The notes: generated from the letters alone by a model not told the origin. 36,718 nucleotides of DNA from Pseudomonadota bacterium (GCA_029555385.1 JAKPSH010000082.1:1-36718); one strand, 5' to 3'; shown: positions 8,436 through 17,529, counted from the stretch's first letter. A program made the numbers and translations.

Positions 8436-9053
8436 TCAATTAGAATACATGCCCACAGCATTACCAGCCGGGACTCCCGGTGCATCACCGCCTAGCATCG
8501 CGGAGCGTGTTACGATATCGACAAAAAGATACTGCCCCCCGCCAATGTGAAATGCGTAAAAAGGATTTGGATAATCAGGATGCAGCGACTTTAGCAGTTC
8601 CCACGTGAAAAACGGCTGCGCAAGACCTGCCTGCTGCAGCACTACCCAGGCTTCACTGACATCCATCGTGATTGTTGTCAGGTCAATGTATTCTATTTCC
8701 ATCGGCGGCCACTCCAGCGGAGTCACCTCCCACTCAGCATTACGCAGAGTAAGCTCCCACATGCCGACCACCTGGGGCGAACCGTCATCAGCAATGGCAT
8801 CAAAGTCCCACGTGTCGGCGTGCGCGGGATCGTCCATCTTCGCGCCAGAAGCAAGACGGCCTCCGGCCCACACAATTTTCGCCAGAGGATGCTGCAGTTT
8901 TGCCTGTTCATCCGCCCGGCGGACTTTGTCCAACCCGACGGGAGCACCATTATCGAGTACATCGTCATCCCCGTTGTCATTATCGCTGCATGCGACAACA
9001 CCGAACAAACAACTAATGGCGAGAAAGATAGTGATTAGTCTCGAAACTTTCAT
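8436..9053 (-). CDS. Lipoprotein of unknown function
   Basis: 205 residues. The ATG at 9053 has a GGAGGA ribosome binding site. The N terminus has a lipobox VVAC with Cys22, followed directly by an acidic linker (SDNDNGDDDVLDNG) suitable for outer-membrane sorting and spacing from the membrane. The mature part has Trp-rich strands (MWELTLRNAEWEVTPLEW) and ends with FHIGGGQYLFVDIVTRSAM, which looks like a small beta-rich fold of the PepSY type, although I cannot assign it to a family with confidence. It follows the binding-protein gene by 99 bp on the same strand, so it could be the last gene of a kinase, binding protein, lipoprotein transcript. No catalytic motif is evident. Confidence 0.8.
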   Translation of the reverse strand: MKVSRLITIFLAISCLFGVVACSDNDNGDDDVLDNGAPVGLDKVRRADEQAKLQHPLAKIVWAGGRLASGAKMDDPAHADTWDFDAIADDGSPQVVGMWELTLRNAEWEVTPLEWPPMEIEYIDLTTITMDVSEAWVVLQQAGLAQPFFTWELLKSLHPDYPNPFYAFHIGGGQYLFVDIVTRSAMLGGDAPGVPAGNAVGMYSN

Positions 9054-9152
9054 CGGTGGGTTCCTCCGGATGGCGGTTTATGCAGCACGGCGACTATGTC
9101 CACAGCCGCAAGTAGAATAACGCAGAGCGGTTAAGGCGCTCAAGCGAAGTGT

Positions 9153-10232
9153 TTACTCCAGCGCCGCTTGCCGGAGATAAACAAAGCCCTGGGGAGTAAT
9201 TTGCTTCAAAACGGCTCCTACCTCGTAAGTATTCGGCGGCACGATTCCGTATTCGCCTAAAGCTCCGCGGAATCCGGACGGGTTTGCCAGATAGCTGCGC
9301 ACATCATCCGGCACGTTACGCAGGGCGGCGATAAACAATAACGCGGCTTCGTAAGCGTGGACCGCGTCTGGCACAGGAAGTTCTCCGAATTCGCGCTGAT
9401 ATTCGCGGAAAAGAGGCTGCGCACGGCGATCATCCACGCCGGTAAACCACACCCCATCCAATGCACCATTGGCCGCTGCTAGCACTGCCGGGTTTTGGAG
9501 CTGAGCTGAACCGAAAAATTCAGCTTCGAGCTTCGCTTCCCTGAGGCGCCGCGGCAGGACTGAAAGCTCCGGCGGCATGAGCAGCAAATAAACCGCTTCG
9601 GGGTTTGCCCGCCGTAATCGGGTCACAAGTGCGGAGAAATCAACTTCGCCCGGAAGCACTTGTTCGTCCAAAACAATCCGGTTAACAAAACGTTGACGGA
9701 AAACGTCCCGGAAACGGAGCATGGCTTCCTGCTGTGTCGCAATAACAGCAATCCGATGGTAGTTGCGGCGATCCACCTCGGCTGCAATAGCATTGCTCTG
9801 TGCGCTCAGCGGCAGATAATGGCGAAAGATGAATTCCCGGTTCCGGACGACATCCTCTGACATCGCAATAGTAATTGCCGGTATTTTTTTCCGTTCAAGA
9901 AGCAAACTCACCGCCGCACTGGTCCCCGAACCGAAAACAATAACGCCCAGGACCTTGTCCTGCTCAACAAGTTTGGTTACCGCGGCAACCGTATTTTTCG
10001 CCAAGAAGGCGTCATCTTCAAAAACAAACTCGGCGATCTTACCATCGTCTCTCTGCCGATCAGCGAGTTCAACCATGCGGCGCAGCGAACTGCCCACATT
10101 CGCAAGTGGTCCCGTCAGCGGCAAGACCACGCCAATTTTCCGCTGCGCGTCGGCTAAAACCGTTTGCGTCCAGAATAAAAAGCAAGGGAGCAGGGAAAAC
10201 GAACACAAAAGTGTGACAAGCCGCATCGTCAT
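9153..10232 (-). CDS. Type-1 periplasmic ligand-binding protein (LivJ/Peripla_BP_6-like)
   Basis: 359 residues with a Sec signal peptide (about 1-27, ending VLADA). The mature protein starts with KIGVVLPLTGPLANVG, the hallmark of branched-chain amino-acid/amide-type binding proteins. Two Rossmann-like lobes follow: GVIVFGSGTSAAVSLLLERKKIPAITIAMSEDVV (ligand hinge) and RIAVIATQQEAMLRFRDVFRQRF, then FSALVTRLRRANPEAVYLLL. A C-terminal segment, PDAVHAYEAALLFIAAL, matches the family's YDA region. Such proteins deliver amino acids or other small ligands to ABC importers or act as the sensing half of a signalling system. No permease or ATPase gene is adjacent; instead the gene lies 37 bp after a Ser/Thr kinase gene. 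ATG codons at 10232 and 10226 are both possible; neither has a clear ribosome binding site. Confidence 0.88.
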   Translation of the reverse strand: MTMRLVTLLCSFSLLPCFLFWTQTVLADAQRKIGVVLPLTGPLANVGSSLRRMVELADRQRDDGKIAEFVFEDDAFLAKNTVAAVTKLVEQDKVLGVIVFGSGTSAAVSLLLERKKIPAITIAMSEDVVRNREFIFRHYLPLSAQSNAIAAEVDRRNYHRIAVIATQQEAMLRFRDVFRQRFVNRIVLDEQVLPGEVDFSALVTRLRRANPEAVYLLLMPPELSVLPRRLREAKLEAEFFGSAQLQNPAVLAAANGALDGVWFTGVDDRRAQPLFREYQREFGELPVPDAVHAYEAALLFIAALRNVPDDVRSYLANPSGFRGALGEYGIVPPNTYEVGAVLKQITPQGFVYLRQAALE

Positions 10233-10269
10233 GGCTTGTCATCTTAGCGTTTTGGCTAAAGTGTGCAAG

Positions 10270-11232
10270 TTATCCGGAAAAAATCGACAGCGGCCAGGGC
10301 TTCCTTCCGGGAAGTTTCATCCGGCTTTTGAAGGGGCAGGCCGTGGAGCAGAATCCGCGCGGAGCAACATTCATTTTTGTCATCTCCTCGGCAAGTTCGG
10401 CCGCTACCTCACCCATCGTCTGATAACGGTCCTGCGGTTTCTTCTCCGCACATCTCAAGACGAACCATTCGAACCATTCCGGCACATTGCACGACTTGGC
10501 GAACTTCGGAATACTCTCCTTGAAGTGCATGGCCGCAAGCTGCATGTAAGTCTCGGCTGAAAAAGGACGTTCGCCGGTAATCATCTCATACGCCATGATA
10601 CCGAGAGCATAGATATCAACCCGGTTGTCCGTCTTATCTCCGCGAAGCTGCTCCGGCGCCATATAGAAAGGAGTACCCACCGTTTCACCAGAGCTGGTCA
10701 AACCCTTGTCAACTTCGAGCGACCGCGCGAGACCGAAATCTGTAATGCGCACATCACAATTGTTATCCAACAGGATGTTATCGGGTTTAAGATCGCGATG
10801 CACCACGCCGGCACGATGCGCATAATCAAGAGCGAGACAGACCTGATAGATCACTTGGAGTACTTCCTCGAAACTGAGCCGGCTCCCGTTCCCCCCGCGA
10901 ATGCGGCTGCCTACGCTAACACCATCGATATACTCCATGGTAATGAAGTAATAGCCGGCGCCAGCGCTGCCCAGGTCATAGAGACGCACAATGTTGGGGT
11001 GGGCCAATTTGCGCGTAAGCAAGACTTCGTTGCGGAAGCGCGCAAGCGTCACACGGTCAGAGGCCATTTGCGGGTATAGAAGCTTGAGCACAATGACTTC
11101 ATTATCCAGCGCAAGATCGGTGACCTTCAACACTGTGCCCATGCCGCCCATACCGATCTGACTCAGCACCTCGTAGCGCTTGGCGATTAGCGCACCGGGC
11201 GCTAAGATTGATGAATCGTTTGTCTCAGCCAT
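10270..11232 (-). CDS. Soluble Hanks-type serine/threonine protein kinase
   Basis: 320 residues, essentially a bare kinase domain. Visible in order are a Gly loop (IGMGGMGTV, 26-34), the ATP-anchoring Lys50 (VIVLK), alpha-C Glu69, catalytic loop HRDLKPDN (145-152), DFG (165-167), activation-segment Ser/Thr residues (GLTSSGETVGTPFY) and APE (192-194). All catalytic residues are present, so it should be active. There is no membrane segment, PASTA, TPR or other sensor domain; the C-terminal 35 residues are basic and uninformative. Most bacterial kinases of this class carry an extracytoplasmic or accessory domain. The next gene, 37 bp away, encodes a periplasmic binding protein, so any functional link would need a membrane component not found here. 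The 142-bp spacer upstream probably carries its own promoter. Confidence 0.95.
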   Translation of the reverse strand: MAETNDSSILAPGALIAKRYEVLSQIGMGGMGTVLKVTDLALDNEVIVLKLLYPQMASDRVTLARFRNEVLLTRKLAHPNIVRLYDLGSAGAGYYFITMEYIDGVSVGSRIRGGNGSRLSFEEVLQVIYQVCLALDYAHRAGVVHRDLKPDNILLDNNCDVRITDFGLARSLEVDKGLTSSGETVGTPFYMAPEQLRGDKTDNRVDIYALGIMAYEMITGERPFSAETYMQLAAMHFKESIPKFAKSCNVPEWFEWFVLRCAEKKPQDRYQTMGEVAAELAEEMTKMNVAPRGFCSTACPFKSRMKLPGRKPWPLSIFSG

Positions 11233-11374
11233 CCTTGATTCCTGAGGCGAAAATTTCCGGGAAAGGTGCGGCCCGGCTCAGTCATGCAAGCTTAGTGATA
11301 CCAGCCGCGATACCTCACCTCCGGACACAGAGAGGTAATCGGCAATATCCGGAAAGAGCTTAAACAGCGCAAAA

Positions 11375-12256
11375 TTACTTTATCTTTTGACAGTTTGCTG
11401 ACGGCGCGGACGCTGCTTCCTTACACCACATTATTCCATCAGGCAGGTCGGTAATTATCCCGTTTGCCCCCGAAGCGATCGCGGCCTCAATATCAGCTTG
11501 CGCATTAAGCGTATAGACAAACACTCTCATTCCGCGCCGGTGCGCATCTTCGACGAGCTCTGGCGCGGCAGCATCAATGCTCAGACCTATTGCCTCGGCG
11601 TTCAGTATCTCTGCTGCTGCTGCTTTATCAAATGGGGTCCCGCACATCAGCGCCATAGTTGCCAGCTTCGGCTGAAGACGTCTTACTTCCATAAGCTCCG
11701 GCTGGTTAAACGACGAAATGATAAATTGCTCGTAACGCCATCTGCCCATAGCCGCCTCTTGCTCAATGAGCTGCACCAGAGGCGCGGCCACACCTTGCTC
11801 TTTAATCTCGATATTCAGCATTACTTTGCCTGCCGCAAGGACGAGCACTTCTTGGACAAGCGGAATCCTCTCGCCGCCGCCCAGCTTCAGTGCGCGAAGT
11901 TCTGCAGCAGACATTTCGCTGACTAAACCGTGAGCCTGGGCCATACGGTCAGTGCGCCGGTCATGAATTACAACTAATTGACCATCTTTGCTGCGCCGCA
12001 CATCAAACTCAACCATATCTGCACCGGCGGCTATCGCCGCGGCAAAAGCACCTAGTGTATTTTCCGGATATTTGCCGCGCAGCCCGCGATGAGCGACGCA
12101 ATGCACATCTTGTGCGCAAGAAAGATTTTCGCGCGGCGGCCCAAGCACTGCCTCCCCCCGGCTTTTCCAGAGCGCAGCACCGCTGCACCCTGGGCCAGCG
12201 GCAAGAGCAAGAACTACCGCTGCTAATGCAATGATTGGCCGACGAAGTCTCAACAT
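11375..12256 (-). CDS. Glycerophosphodiester phosphodiesterase, exported
   Basis: 293 residues from the ATG at 12256, preferred over a TTG at 12292 because GGAGA lies about 9 nt upstream and the signal sequence then starts at residue 1. GDPD-family enzymes split glycerophosphodiesters (deacylated phospholipids) to glycerol-3-phosphate and an alcohol. The metal and catalytic residues are visible: HRG (56-58), PENT with Glu65, EFD (Glu83, Asp85), IHD with His98, and NIEIK; the C-terminal GANGIITDLPD is also typical. The N terminus has a basic stretch, a hydrophobic core and AAGPGC; the Cys context is a poor lipobox, so it may be a secreted protein or a lipoprotein. It follows der by 38 bp on the same strand and may be the last gene of the mtaB-rnc-era-der transcript. 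Confidence 0.92.
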   Translation of the reverse strand: MLRLRRPIIALAAVVLALAAGPGCSGAALWKSRGEAVLGPPRENLSCAQDVHCVAHRGLRGKYPENTLGAFAAAIAAGADMVEFDVRRSKDGQLVVIHDRRTDRMAQAHGLVSEMSAAELRALKLGGGERIPLVQEVLVLAAGKVMLNIEIKEQGVAAPLVQLIEQEAAMGRWRYEQFIISSFNQPELMEVRRLQPKLATMALMCGTPFDKAAAAEILNAEAIGLSIDAAAPELVEDAHRRGMRVFVYTLNAQADIEAAIASGANGIITDLPDGIMWCKEAASAPSANCQKIK

Positions 12257-12294
12257 CACACAGGTTCTCCGCCCTGCCCCGGGGTTGCTCAAAT

Positions 12295-13959
12295 CTACTG
12301 CTCCTTCCCGCGCTTTCTCGTTGCAAGTTTGATGTCGGTGCCGTGAAAGCCGAACTCCTCTCTGATGGCATTCTTTAAAAAGCGCAAATAAGAGAAGTGA
12401 ACCTGCTGCGGATAGTTAAAAAACAGCAAAAAGCGCGGCGGCGCGCAGTCGACCTGCGCAGCGTAATAGAGCTTAACCGGGCGGCCCCGGTAGCTGGGGG
12501 CAGAAACGCGCTGGGCCGCGCTTTTAAGCAAACGGTTGAGTTGATTGGTCGAGACACGCCGCATACGCGATTCGGCGACTAATCTTACAGTTTCCAGAAT
12601 CCGCGGGCAGCGTTTGCCGGTTTTTGCCGAGATAAAAAGCAGCGGTGCATAAGGGGCAAACTTGAATGCCTCTCTAATCTGCTGCTTGAAGGTCTGCATT
12701 GTGCGGTGATCCTTTTCCACCAAGTCCCACTTATTGACGGCAAGGACTATCCCCTTTCCCTGCTCGTGCGCCAGACCGACAATCTTTCCGTCTTGCTCGG
12801 TCGGACCTTCAACGCTGTCAATCAGGACAATCGCCACGTCACACTCGCCAAGCGCATGCAGCGCGCGCAGCGTGCTGTACTTCTCAATCTTGTCGGAAAC
12901 ACGGGCCTCACGGCGCAGTCCGGCCGTATCAACAAGTTCATACTCCTGACCATCACGCACAAGATGCAAGTTGACCGGATCGCGCGTTGTCCCCGCGTAC
13001 GGCGAAGTGATCGCGCGCTGCTCTCCGGTCAGCGTATTAAGCAGAGTTGACTTTCCCGTATTAGGCCGGCCGATAATCGCCACTCTAATGCACGGCATCT
13101 GCGCGGGAGCTTGTGCGGCCTCCTCATGCTCTACACCAGCAGCGCCGGCATCCCCGGCACCGCCGCGGCTTGCGTCTTCGCTTTCAGCAAGAGTCAGCAA
13201 TTTATGAGTACGCAAATACTCAGCTTGAGACATCGCTGATTCGCCCTCAACAAAAACAGGCGGCGGACGATATGCGGCGACTTCGGCAGCAAGCACCCCT
13301 CCGGCTTCGGGGAGCTCAGGTTCGTCTGTCTCGATGCCGGACTCTTCTTGCGCCAGCTCTGCGTCCCCTGCCGCGCCATAAACAGCTTCCAGCTCGACTG
13401 CCGTTTCCCGCTCCCGCTCCCGGCGCGCGTCCTCGGCAGCAAGCAGCGCATCGTAATGCGGCAATCGCTTCAGCACGTTTTCGATGAACTGATCAACGCC
13501 GCGTCCGTGAAGCGCACTCAAATCATGCAGATCTTCCACGCCTAATGCATAAAAGTCATACGTCAGAGAAACATGCTCCTTGCCGTCGCACTTGTTTACA
13601 CCGTAGACAACCGGCTTGTCATACCGCCGGAGCATCTGCACCACATCACCATCCGCCCCTTGGCAGCCCGCTTTACCGTCGAAAAGGGCAATAATCAAGT
13701 CTGCTTCTTCGGCGGCAAGCAGCGCTTGCTCGACAACCAGCTTTTCGATTTCTCCCTGCGGATCTTTTTCGAAGCCACCAGTGTCCACAATATAAAAAGG
13801 CACCGGGAAACGCTCGACGAGAGCATAGTTCCGATCGCGAGTTACACCGGGAAAATCTTCAACCACAGCAAGCCGCGCGCCCGCCACGCGGTTGAACAGC
13901 GTGGACTTCCCGACATTGGGCCGTCCCGCAATAGCAATAATTGGAATACGCAAAGACAT
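12295..13959 (-). CDS. der: Ribosome biogenesis GTPase Der (EngA) with unusually long inter-domain linker
   Basis: 554 residues, against about 440-490 in most bacteria. Two tandem GTPase domains are complete: P-loops GRPNVGKS (12-19) and GRPNTGKS (297-304), switch-II DTGG (59-62) and DTAG, and base-recognition NKCD (122-125) and NKWD. A KH-like C-terminal domain follows, ending FGFHGTDIKLATRKRGKEQ. Der binds the 50S subunit and is essential for its late assembly. The difference is the linker: residues about 170-289 form an Ala/Glu/Gly-rich acidic segment of some 120 residues, where 10-35 are usual. It contains a small non-acidic island near 240-258 (SAMSQAEYLRTHKLL). The gene sits 15 bp after era on the same strand. 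Confidence 0.97.
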   Translation of the reverse strand: MSLRIPIIAIAGRPNVGKSTLFNRVAGARLAVVEDFPGVTRDRNYALVERFPVPFYIVDTGGFEKDPQGEIEKLVVEQALLAAEEADLIIALFDGKAGCQGADGDVVQMLRRYDKPVVYGVNKCDGKEHVSLTYDFYALGVEDLHDLSALHGRGVDQFIENVLKRLPHYDALLAAEDARRERERETAVELEAVYGAAGDAELAQEESGIETDEPELPEAGGVLAAEVAAYRPPPVFVEGESAMSQAEYLRTHKLLTLAESEDASRGGAGDAGAAGVEHEEAAQAPAQMPCIRVAIIGRPNTGKSTLLNTLTGEQRAITSPYAGTTRDPVNLHLVRDGQEYELVDTAGLRREARVSDKIEKYSTLRALHALGECDVAIVLIDSVEGPTEQDGKIVGLAHEQGKGIVLAVNKWDLVEKDHRTMQTFKQQIREAFKFAPYAPLLFISAKTGKRCPRILETVRLVAESRMRRVSTNQLNRLLKSAAQRVSAPSYRGRPVKLYYAAQVDCAPPRFLLFFNYPQQVHFSYLRFLKNAIREEFGFHGTDIKLATRKRGKEQ

Positions 13960-13974
13960 GACCCGCCTTAAAAC

Positions 13975-14955
13975 TTAATATCTGTTAAAATCAATGTGCC
14001 CGTAACCCGCCTTGCTGATGCCGCGTTTGGTCATCGTCCATTTCGGCTCTACACGCACGAAGAGCTCGAGATAGATGGGCCCTCCGCAGAACCTTTCTAA
14101 ATCCTTGCGTGCCGCCTCTCCTACCGCTTTCAGCTTCATGCCGTTTCGTCCGATGACAATAGCTTTTTGCGAAGGCTTGTCCACAAGAATAACGGCCTTA
14201 ATATGCAGAGTTTTCTTTTCGACAGCCATTCCTTCCACTTGCACCGCAACAAAGTAGGGCAGCTCTTCTCCGAGCTTGAGCATCAGTTTCTCACGCACCA
14301 CTTCGGCCGCAATAAATTCTTTGCTTTGATCGGTAAGCATGTCGGCAGGAAAATAAGCGGGGCCTGGCGCAAGCTTACCCGCGATAATTCGCTCCAGTTC
14401 CGCAATGCCATCCCCGGTCAATGCCGAAACGGGCACCAAATCCGGAGCACCATCCTGAGCAGTCCAACCGCTGAATAGATCAGCAAGACGAGCAAGAAGA
14501 GGAAGCAGACGCCGTTTGTCAACGCGATCGATCTTATTAACCGCGATAACAGCGATGCGATGAATCCCTTTCTCGTTCGCCGCTGCACGCACTCGCAGCG
14601 GCTCTTTTTCGTTCGCTAGAAGACGCAGCGCATCGAGCACCAGCACCACCTGATCCGCGTCCGCAGCGCTTGTGCGGACCACCTCTCCAATATAGCGCGC
14701 AAGTTCGCCGCGATAGTGCCGGGCCATGAAACCAGGAGTATCGACAAAAATCATCTGAGCATCGGCGAGTGTCTTAATGCCCAAAATACGGTTGCGCGTT
14801 GTCTGCTCTTTCGGGGAAACAATGCTTATCTTAGATCCCACCAGCGCATTAAGCAGCGTTGATTTACCCGCATTGGCCGGGCCGGCCAGCGCAATGAAAC
14901 CGGACCGGAATTCCCGGCATGAACCTTTGGCTCGTTTACTGGATCGTCTGGCCAT
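13975..14955 (-). CDS. era: GTPase Era
   Basis: 326 residues from the ATG at 14955. The frame stays open further upstream, but there it only re-reads rnc in another frame. Era binds the 3' end of 16S rRNA and couples 30S maturation to growth. The P-loop is GPANAGKS (25-32) in place of the commoner GRPNVGKS but with all essential positions. It is followed by switch I (SPKEQTTRNRILGI), DTPG, NKID, and the effector-side SALTGDGI. The C-terminal KH domain contains GRNGMKLKAVGEAARKDLE and PIYLELFVRVEPKW. The gene overlaps the end of rnc by 20 bp, implying translational coupling, and is followed by der after 15 bp. Confidence 0.97.
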   Translation of the reverse strand: MARRSSKRAKGSCREFRSGFIALAGPANAGKSTLLNALVGSKISIVSPKEQTTRNRILGIKTLADAQMIFVDTPGFMARHYRGELARYIGEVVRTSAADADQVVLVLDALRLLANEKEPLRVRAAANEKGIHRIAVIAVNKIDRVDKRRLLPLLARLADLFSGWTAQDGAPDLVPVSALTGDGIAELERIIAGKLAPGPAYFPADMLTDQSKEFIAAEVVREKLMLKLGEELPYFVAVQVEGMAVEKKTLHIKAVILVDKPSQKAIVIGRNGMKLKAVGEAARKDLERFCGGPIYLELFVRVEPKWTMTKRGISKAGYGHIDFNRY

Positions 14956-15976
14956 CGGCGGATGCTGTCTGCTGCGGCGCCGGCAACCGGACCAGCAGCG
15001 CCTCAGGGATAAATACCGATTGCCCTGGCGCAAGCGTTGCCTCCGGAGCGTCATACAGCATGCGCGCCAACGCCTGAGCCGCGGCCTCTTGCTGAGCGGA
15101 TTTCTTCGTCGTGCCCCTGCCCCTTCCGACAATTTCGCCATCGACAACGACAACCGTAACGAATGTCGGCGCATGCTCCGGGCCTTCCACCATTTCCAAC
15201 AGATAATTGGGCGGCTCGCTGCCGGCGGCATGCAGCACTTCCTGCAGCTCGGTCTTCGGGTCAAACGGCGTGACCTCACGCAGCGCCGCACCAAAAATGC
15301 GCTCAATCATCGCCAGCGCAGCTTCATATGAGCTGTCCCGGTATACCGCCCCAATTACCGCTTCCATTACATCGGCCAGGATGGATGGACGCTCGGCGCC
15401 GCCGCTGGCCAGCTCGCCGCGCCCCAGCCGGATAAAGGGCCCCAAGTCAAGCTGGCGAGCGACAGCGGCAAGCGCCTGGGTGTTGACCAAAGCCGCGCGC
15501 ATCTTGGACAGCTCACCCTCCCGCGCATCAGGATGCAGATCGCTTAGCAAGTGCGCCACGCTGAGATCAAGCACGGCGTCACCGAGAAATTCCAGGCGTT
15601 CGTAATCCGCCCGCTCCCGTAATCCCAACGCGGAACGATGAGTCAGCGCCCGGCCAAGCAGTGTGCGATCTTGAAACTTAAATCCCAGCCGCTCCTCGAT
15701 TAGCGCATAGTCGGCACATGGTTCAATTTTTTCCCCTTCGGCGCCCTCAGCGGCTTCGCTGCCTTCCTTGAACAGAGAATCCCGCCGCGGCTCCTTGCCC
15801 GGGACGCTTTTCGGCACCATGCGGTTGCCCGCGCCTTTCTCATATTCCCGTTTCTTTGTTTTCGGCGAGACGTAATCGTCCCACACCTCCCGCGTCTTAA
15901 TCAGCGGCTGTTCTTTCCTTTCTTCCGGCCTCGCCGCTCCGCCGATTCTTAGTTTTCCGGGTTTGATAACTGGCAT
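14936..15976 (-). CDS. rnc: Ribonuclease III with N- and C-terminal extensions
   Basis: 346 residues, compared with about 225-240 usually. The endonuclease domain (about 88-232) carries the signature ERLEFLGDAVLDL (126-138) with acidic catalytic residues Glu129, Asp133, Asp202 and Glu205. The dsRNA-binding domain spans about 239-308 (FDPKTELQEVLHA, GRGTTKKSAQQEAAAQAL). RNase III processes rRNA precursors and structured mRNAs. Residues 1-87 are a charged, low-complexity extension and 309-346 a Pro/Ala/Gln-rich tail. The ATG at 15976 overlaps the end of mtaB by 28 bp with a modest GGAG upstream; a start at Met53 (15820) would remove most of the extension and cannot be excluded. Its 3' end overlaps era, so mtaB, rnc, era and der are read together. 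Confidence 0.95.
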   Translation of the reverse strand: MPVIKPGKLRIGGAARPEERKEQPLIKTREVWDDYVSPKTKKREYEKGAGNRMVPKSVPGKEPRRDSLFKEGSEAAEGAEGEKIEPCADYALIEERLGFKFQDRTLLGRALTHRSALGLRERADYERLEFLGDAVLDLSVAHLLSDLHPDAREGELSKMRAALVNTQALAAVARQLDLGPFIRLGRGELASGGAERPSILADVMEAVIGAVYRDSSYEAALAMIERIFGAALREVTPFDPKTELQEVLHAAGSEPPNYLLEMVEGPEHAPTFVTVVVVDGEIVGRGRGTTKKSAQQEAAAQALARMLYDAPEATLAPGQSVFIPEALLVRLPAPQQTASADGQTIQ

Positions 15977-17343
15977 ATTAGTTTTTTCTCCGACTCATTA
16001 AACGCCACCGCCCGCACAATCGCCGTTGCACCAACCGCGGGATAACCGGCAAACACGTTATTGCTTCCCTTGGGCAATGGCAGCTTAACCGGTGCATACT
16101 CCCGGCTTGTTCCGTATATTGCGCCGCCCACAGCACGCTCCGCGATAATTTCCAATTCTCTGCCGGCACAGCCTTGCAGAAAATCGCGCCGCCGCGCTTC
16201 GCCATGCTTGCGCCACAGCGCCGCACGGCGTCTTCTTTCAACTACGGGCACGGAATCCTTCAGCCGCAAAGCAGGAGTGCCTGCGCGTTCCGAATAGGGG
16301 AAAACATGTAGGTAGGAAATAGGTAGCCCAAGGAATTCTTCTATTGCTTTGTCTACCTCTTGCCTACTCTCCCCAGGAAAACCCGTAATCACATCCGACC
16401 CGATACAACAGCGGGGCAGCTTGTTGTTTATATACCACAAAATTTCCCGCACGTCTTCCATGCGATAGCGCCGGTTCATGCGCTTGAGCACTGAATCGGA
16501 AAAACTCTGAATGCAGACATGCAGATGCGCACAAAACAGTTCATTTTCCGCAATAAGATCAATAACTTCAGGACAAAGCTCGTTGGGATCGAGTGAGCTG
16601 ATGCGAATGCGCCGCACGGCGCTTTTCCCAGCAAGAAGCGAAAGAAGTTCCATTAAAGACGAACCGCGTTCTTCTCCGTATGCTCCCAGATGTGTGCCGG
16701 TAAGCACAATTTCGCGGTAACCAACACTGGCGAGATACCGTATATCATCGAGCACGTCCTCTGCGCTTCTCGAAGAAAGTTCGTTCTTGATTTGCGGAAT
16801 GATGCAATACGTGCAGCAGTTGCGGCAGCCATCCTGGATGCGCAAATGATACCGCGCACGCGTGGCAATTTCTCCCATCGTCCGTGATGGACCGGCGATC
16901 TGGTGTGATATGGGGCTCTTCAGCGATGCGAGCTGCACAATCGGTTCTGTCTCCGGCTCGCCGCCTGCGTCATTTACGCCCAGGATGACCGCTAAAATCT
17001 CACTTTTACTGCTTAACCCGACAACCGCATCAATCCCCGGGTACCCCTCTAGTGCGGCGCGTCTGCTTTGCGCTAGACACCCCGTGAGCACAACTTTCGC
17101 GTGAGGCGCACGGGCACGTACTTGACGAACAATTTTCATCGCCTCACGATCTGCCGCATCTGTAATCGTGCACGTGTTTAAGACGTAAACATCTGCCACG
17201 GAGTCAAAGCCGCACGTTACCGCACCCCGTTCCAGCAGAGCCGCCTGAAGAGAGACGCTGTCGGCATAATTGCTGCGGCAGCCCAAGGTCTCCACCGCAA
17301 CACGAAGCGCCTTAGGCTGGTTATTGGCCAAAACAGAACACAC
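15949..17343 (-). CDS. mtaB: tRNA ms2t6A methylthiotransferase MtaB
   Basis: 464 residues. MtaB is a radical-SAM methylthiotransferase that converts t6A37 to ms2t6A37 in ANN-decoding tRNAs using two Fe-S clusters. The N-terminal UPF0004 domain has the three cluster Cys (TLGCRSN Cys22, LNTCT Cys58, TGCLAQ Cys89). The radical-SAM motif DGCRNCCTYC supplies Cys173, Cys177 and Cys180. RISSLDPNEL and HLHVCIQSFSDSVLKRMNRRY are typical of the MtaB branch (MiaB and RimO have different versions), and a TRAM-like C terminus follows. The start is a GTG at 17343, about 13 nt after GGAG; a slightly later TTG is possible. It heads the minus-strand run rnc, era, der. Confidence 0.93.
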   Translation of the reverse strand: MCSVLANNQPKALRVAVETLGCRSNYADSVSLQAALLERGAVTCGFDSVADVYVLNTCTITDAADREAMKIVRQVRARAPHAKVVLTGCLAQSRRAALEGYPGIDAVVGLSSKSEILAVILGVNDAGGEPETEPIVQLASLKSPISHQIAGPSRTMGEIATRARYHLRIQDGCRNCCTYCIIPQIKNELSSRSAEDVLDDIRYLASVGYREIVLTGTHLGAYGEERGSSLMELLSLLAGKSAVRRIRISSLDPNELCPEVIDLIAENELFCAHLHVCIQSFSDSVLKRMNRRYRMEDVREILWYINNKLPRCCIGSDVITGFPGESRQEVDKAIEEFLGLPISYLHVFPYSERAGTPALRLKDSVPVVERRRRAALWRKHGEARRRDFLQGCAGRELEIIAERAVGGAIYGTSREYAPVKLPLPKGSNNVFAGYPAVGATAIVRAVAFNESEKKLICQLSNPEN

Positions 17344-17529
17344 GGCCGTTGACTGAACTCCAAAACAAGGTAATGGTCCTACAACAAAGTATTTACAACA
17401 TCCTGTAATTATTATCCTTTCTCAATCGCCTAACTACAGCGAGACGAATATACATCAAGTCCCGCAGCAATCACCAGCTTCCCGGCTTAAACCATAAAGA
17501 ATAGATAAATACCTGACGATACTGAAGTT

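Noticed and set aside
14956..15306. 117-codon upstream extension of the era frame
   Set aside because: It is the rnc coding sequence read in another frame; Arg/Cys-rich and without Era similarity. The ATG at 14955 fits the usual Era N terminus.
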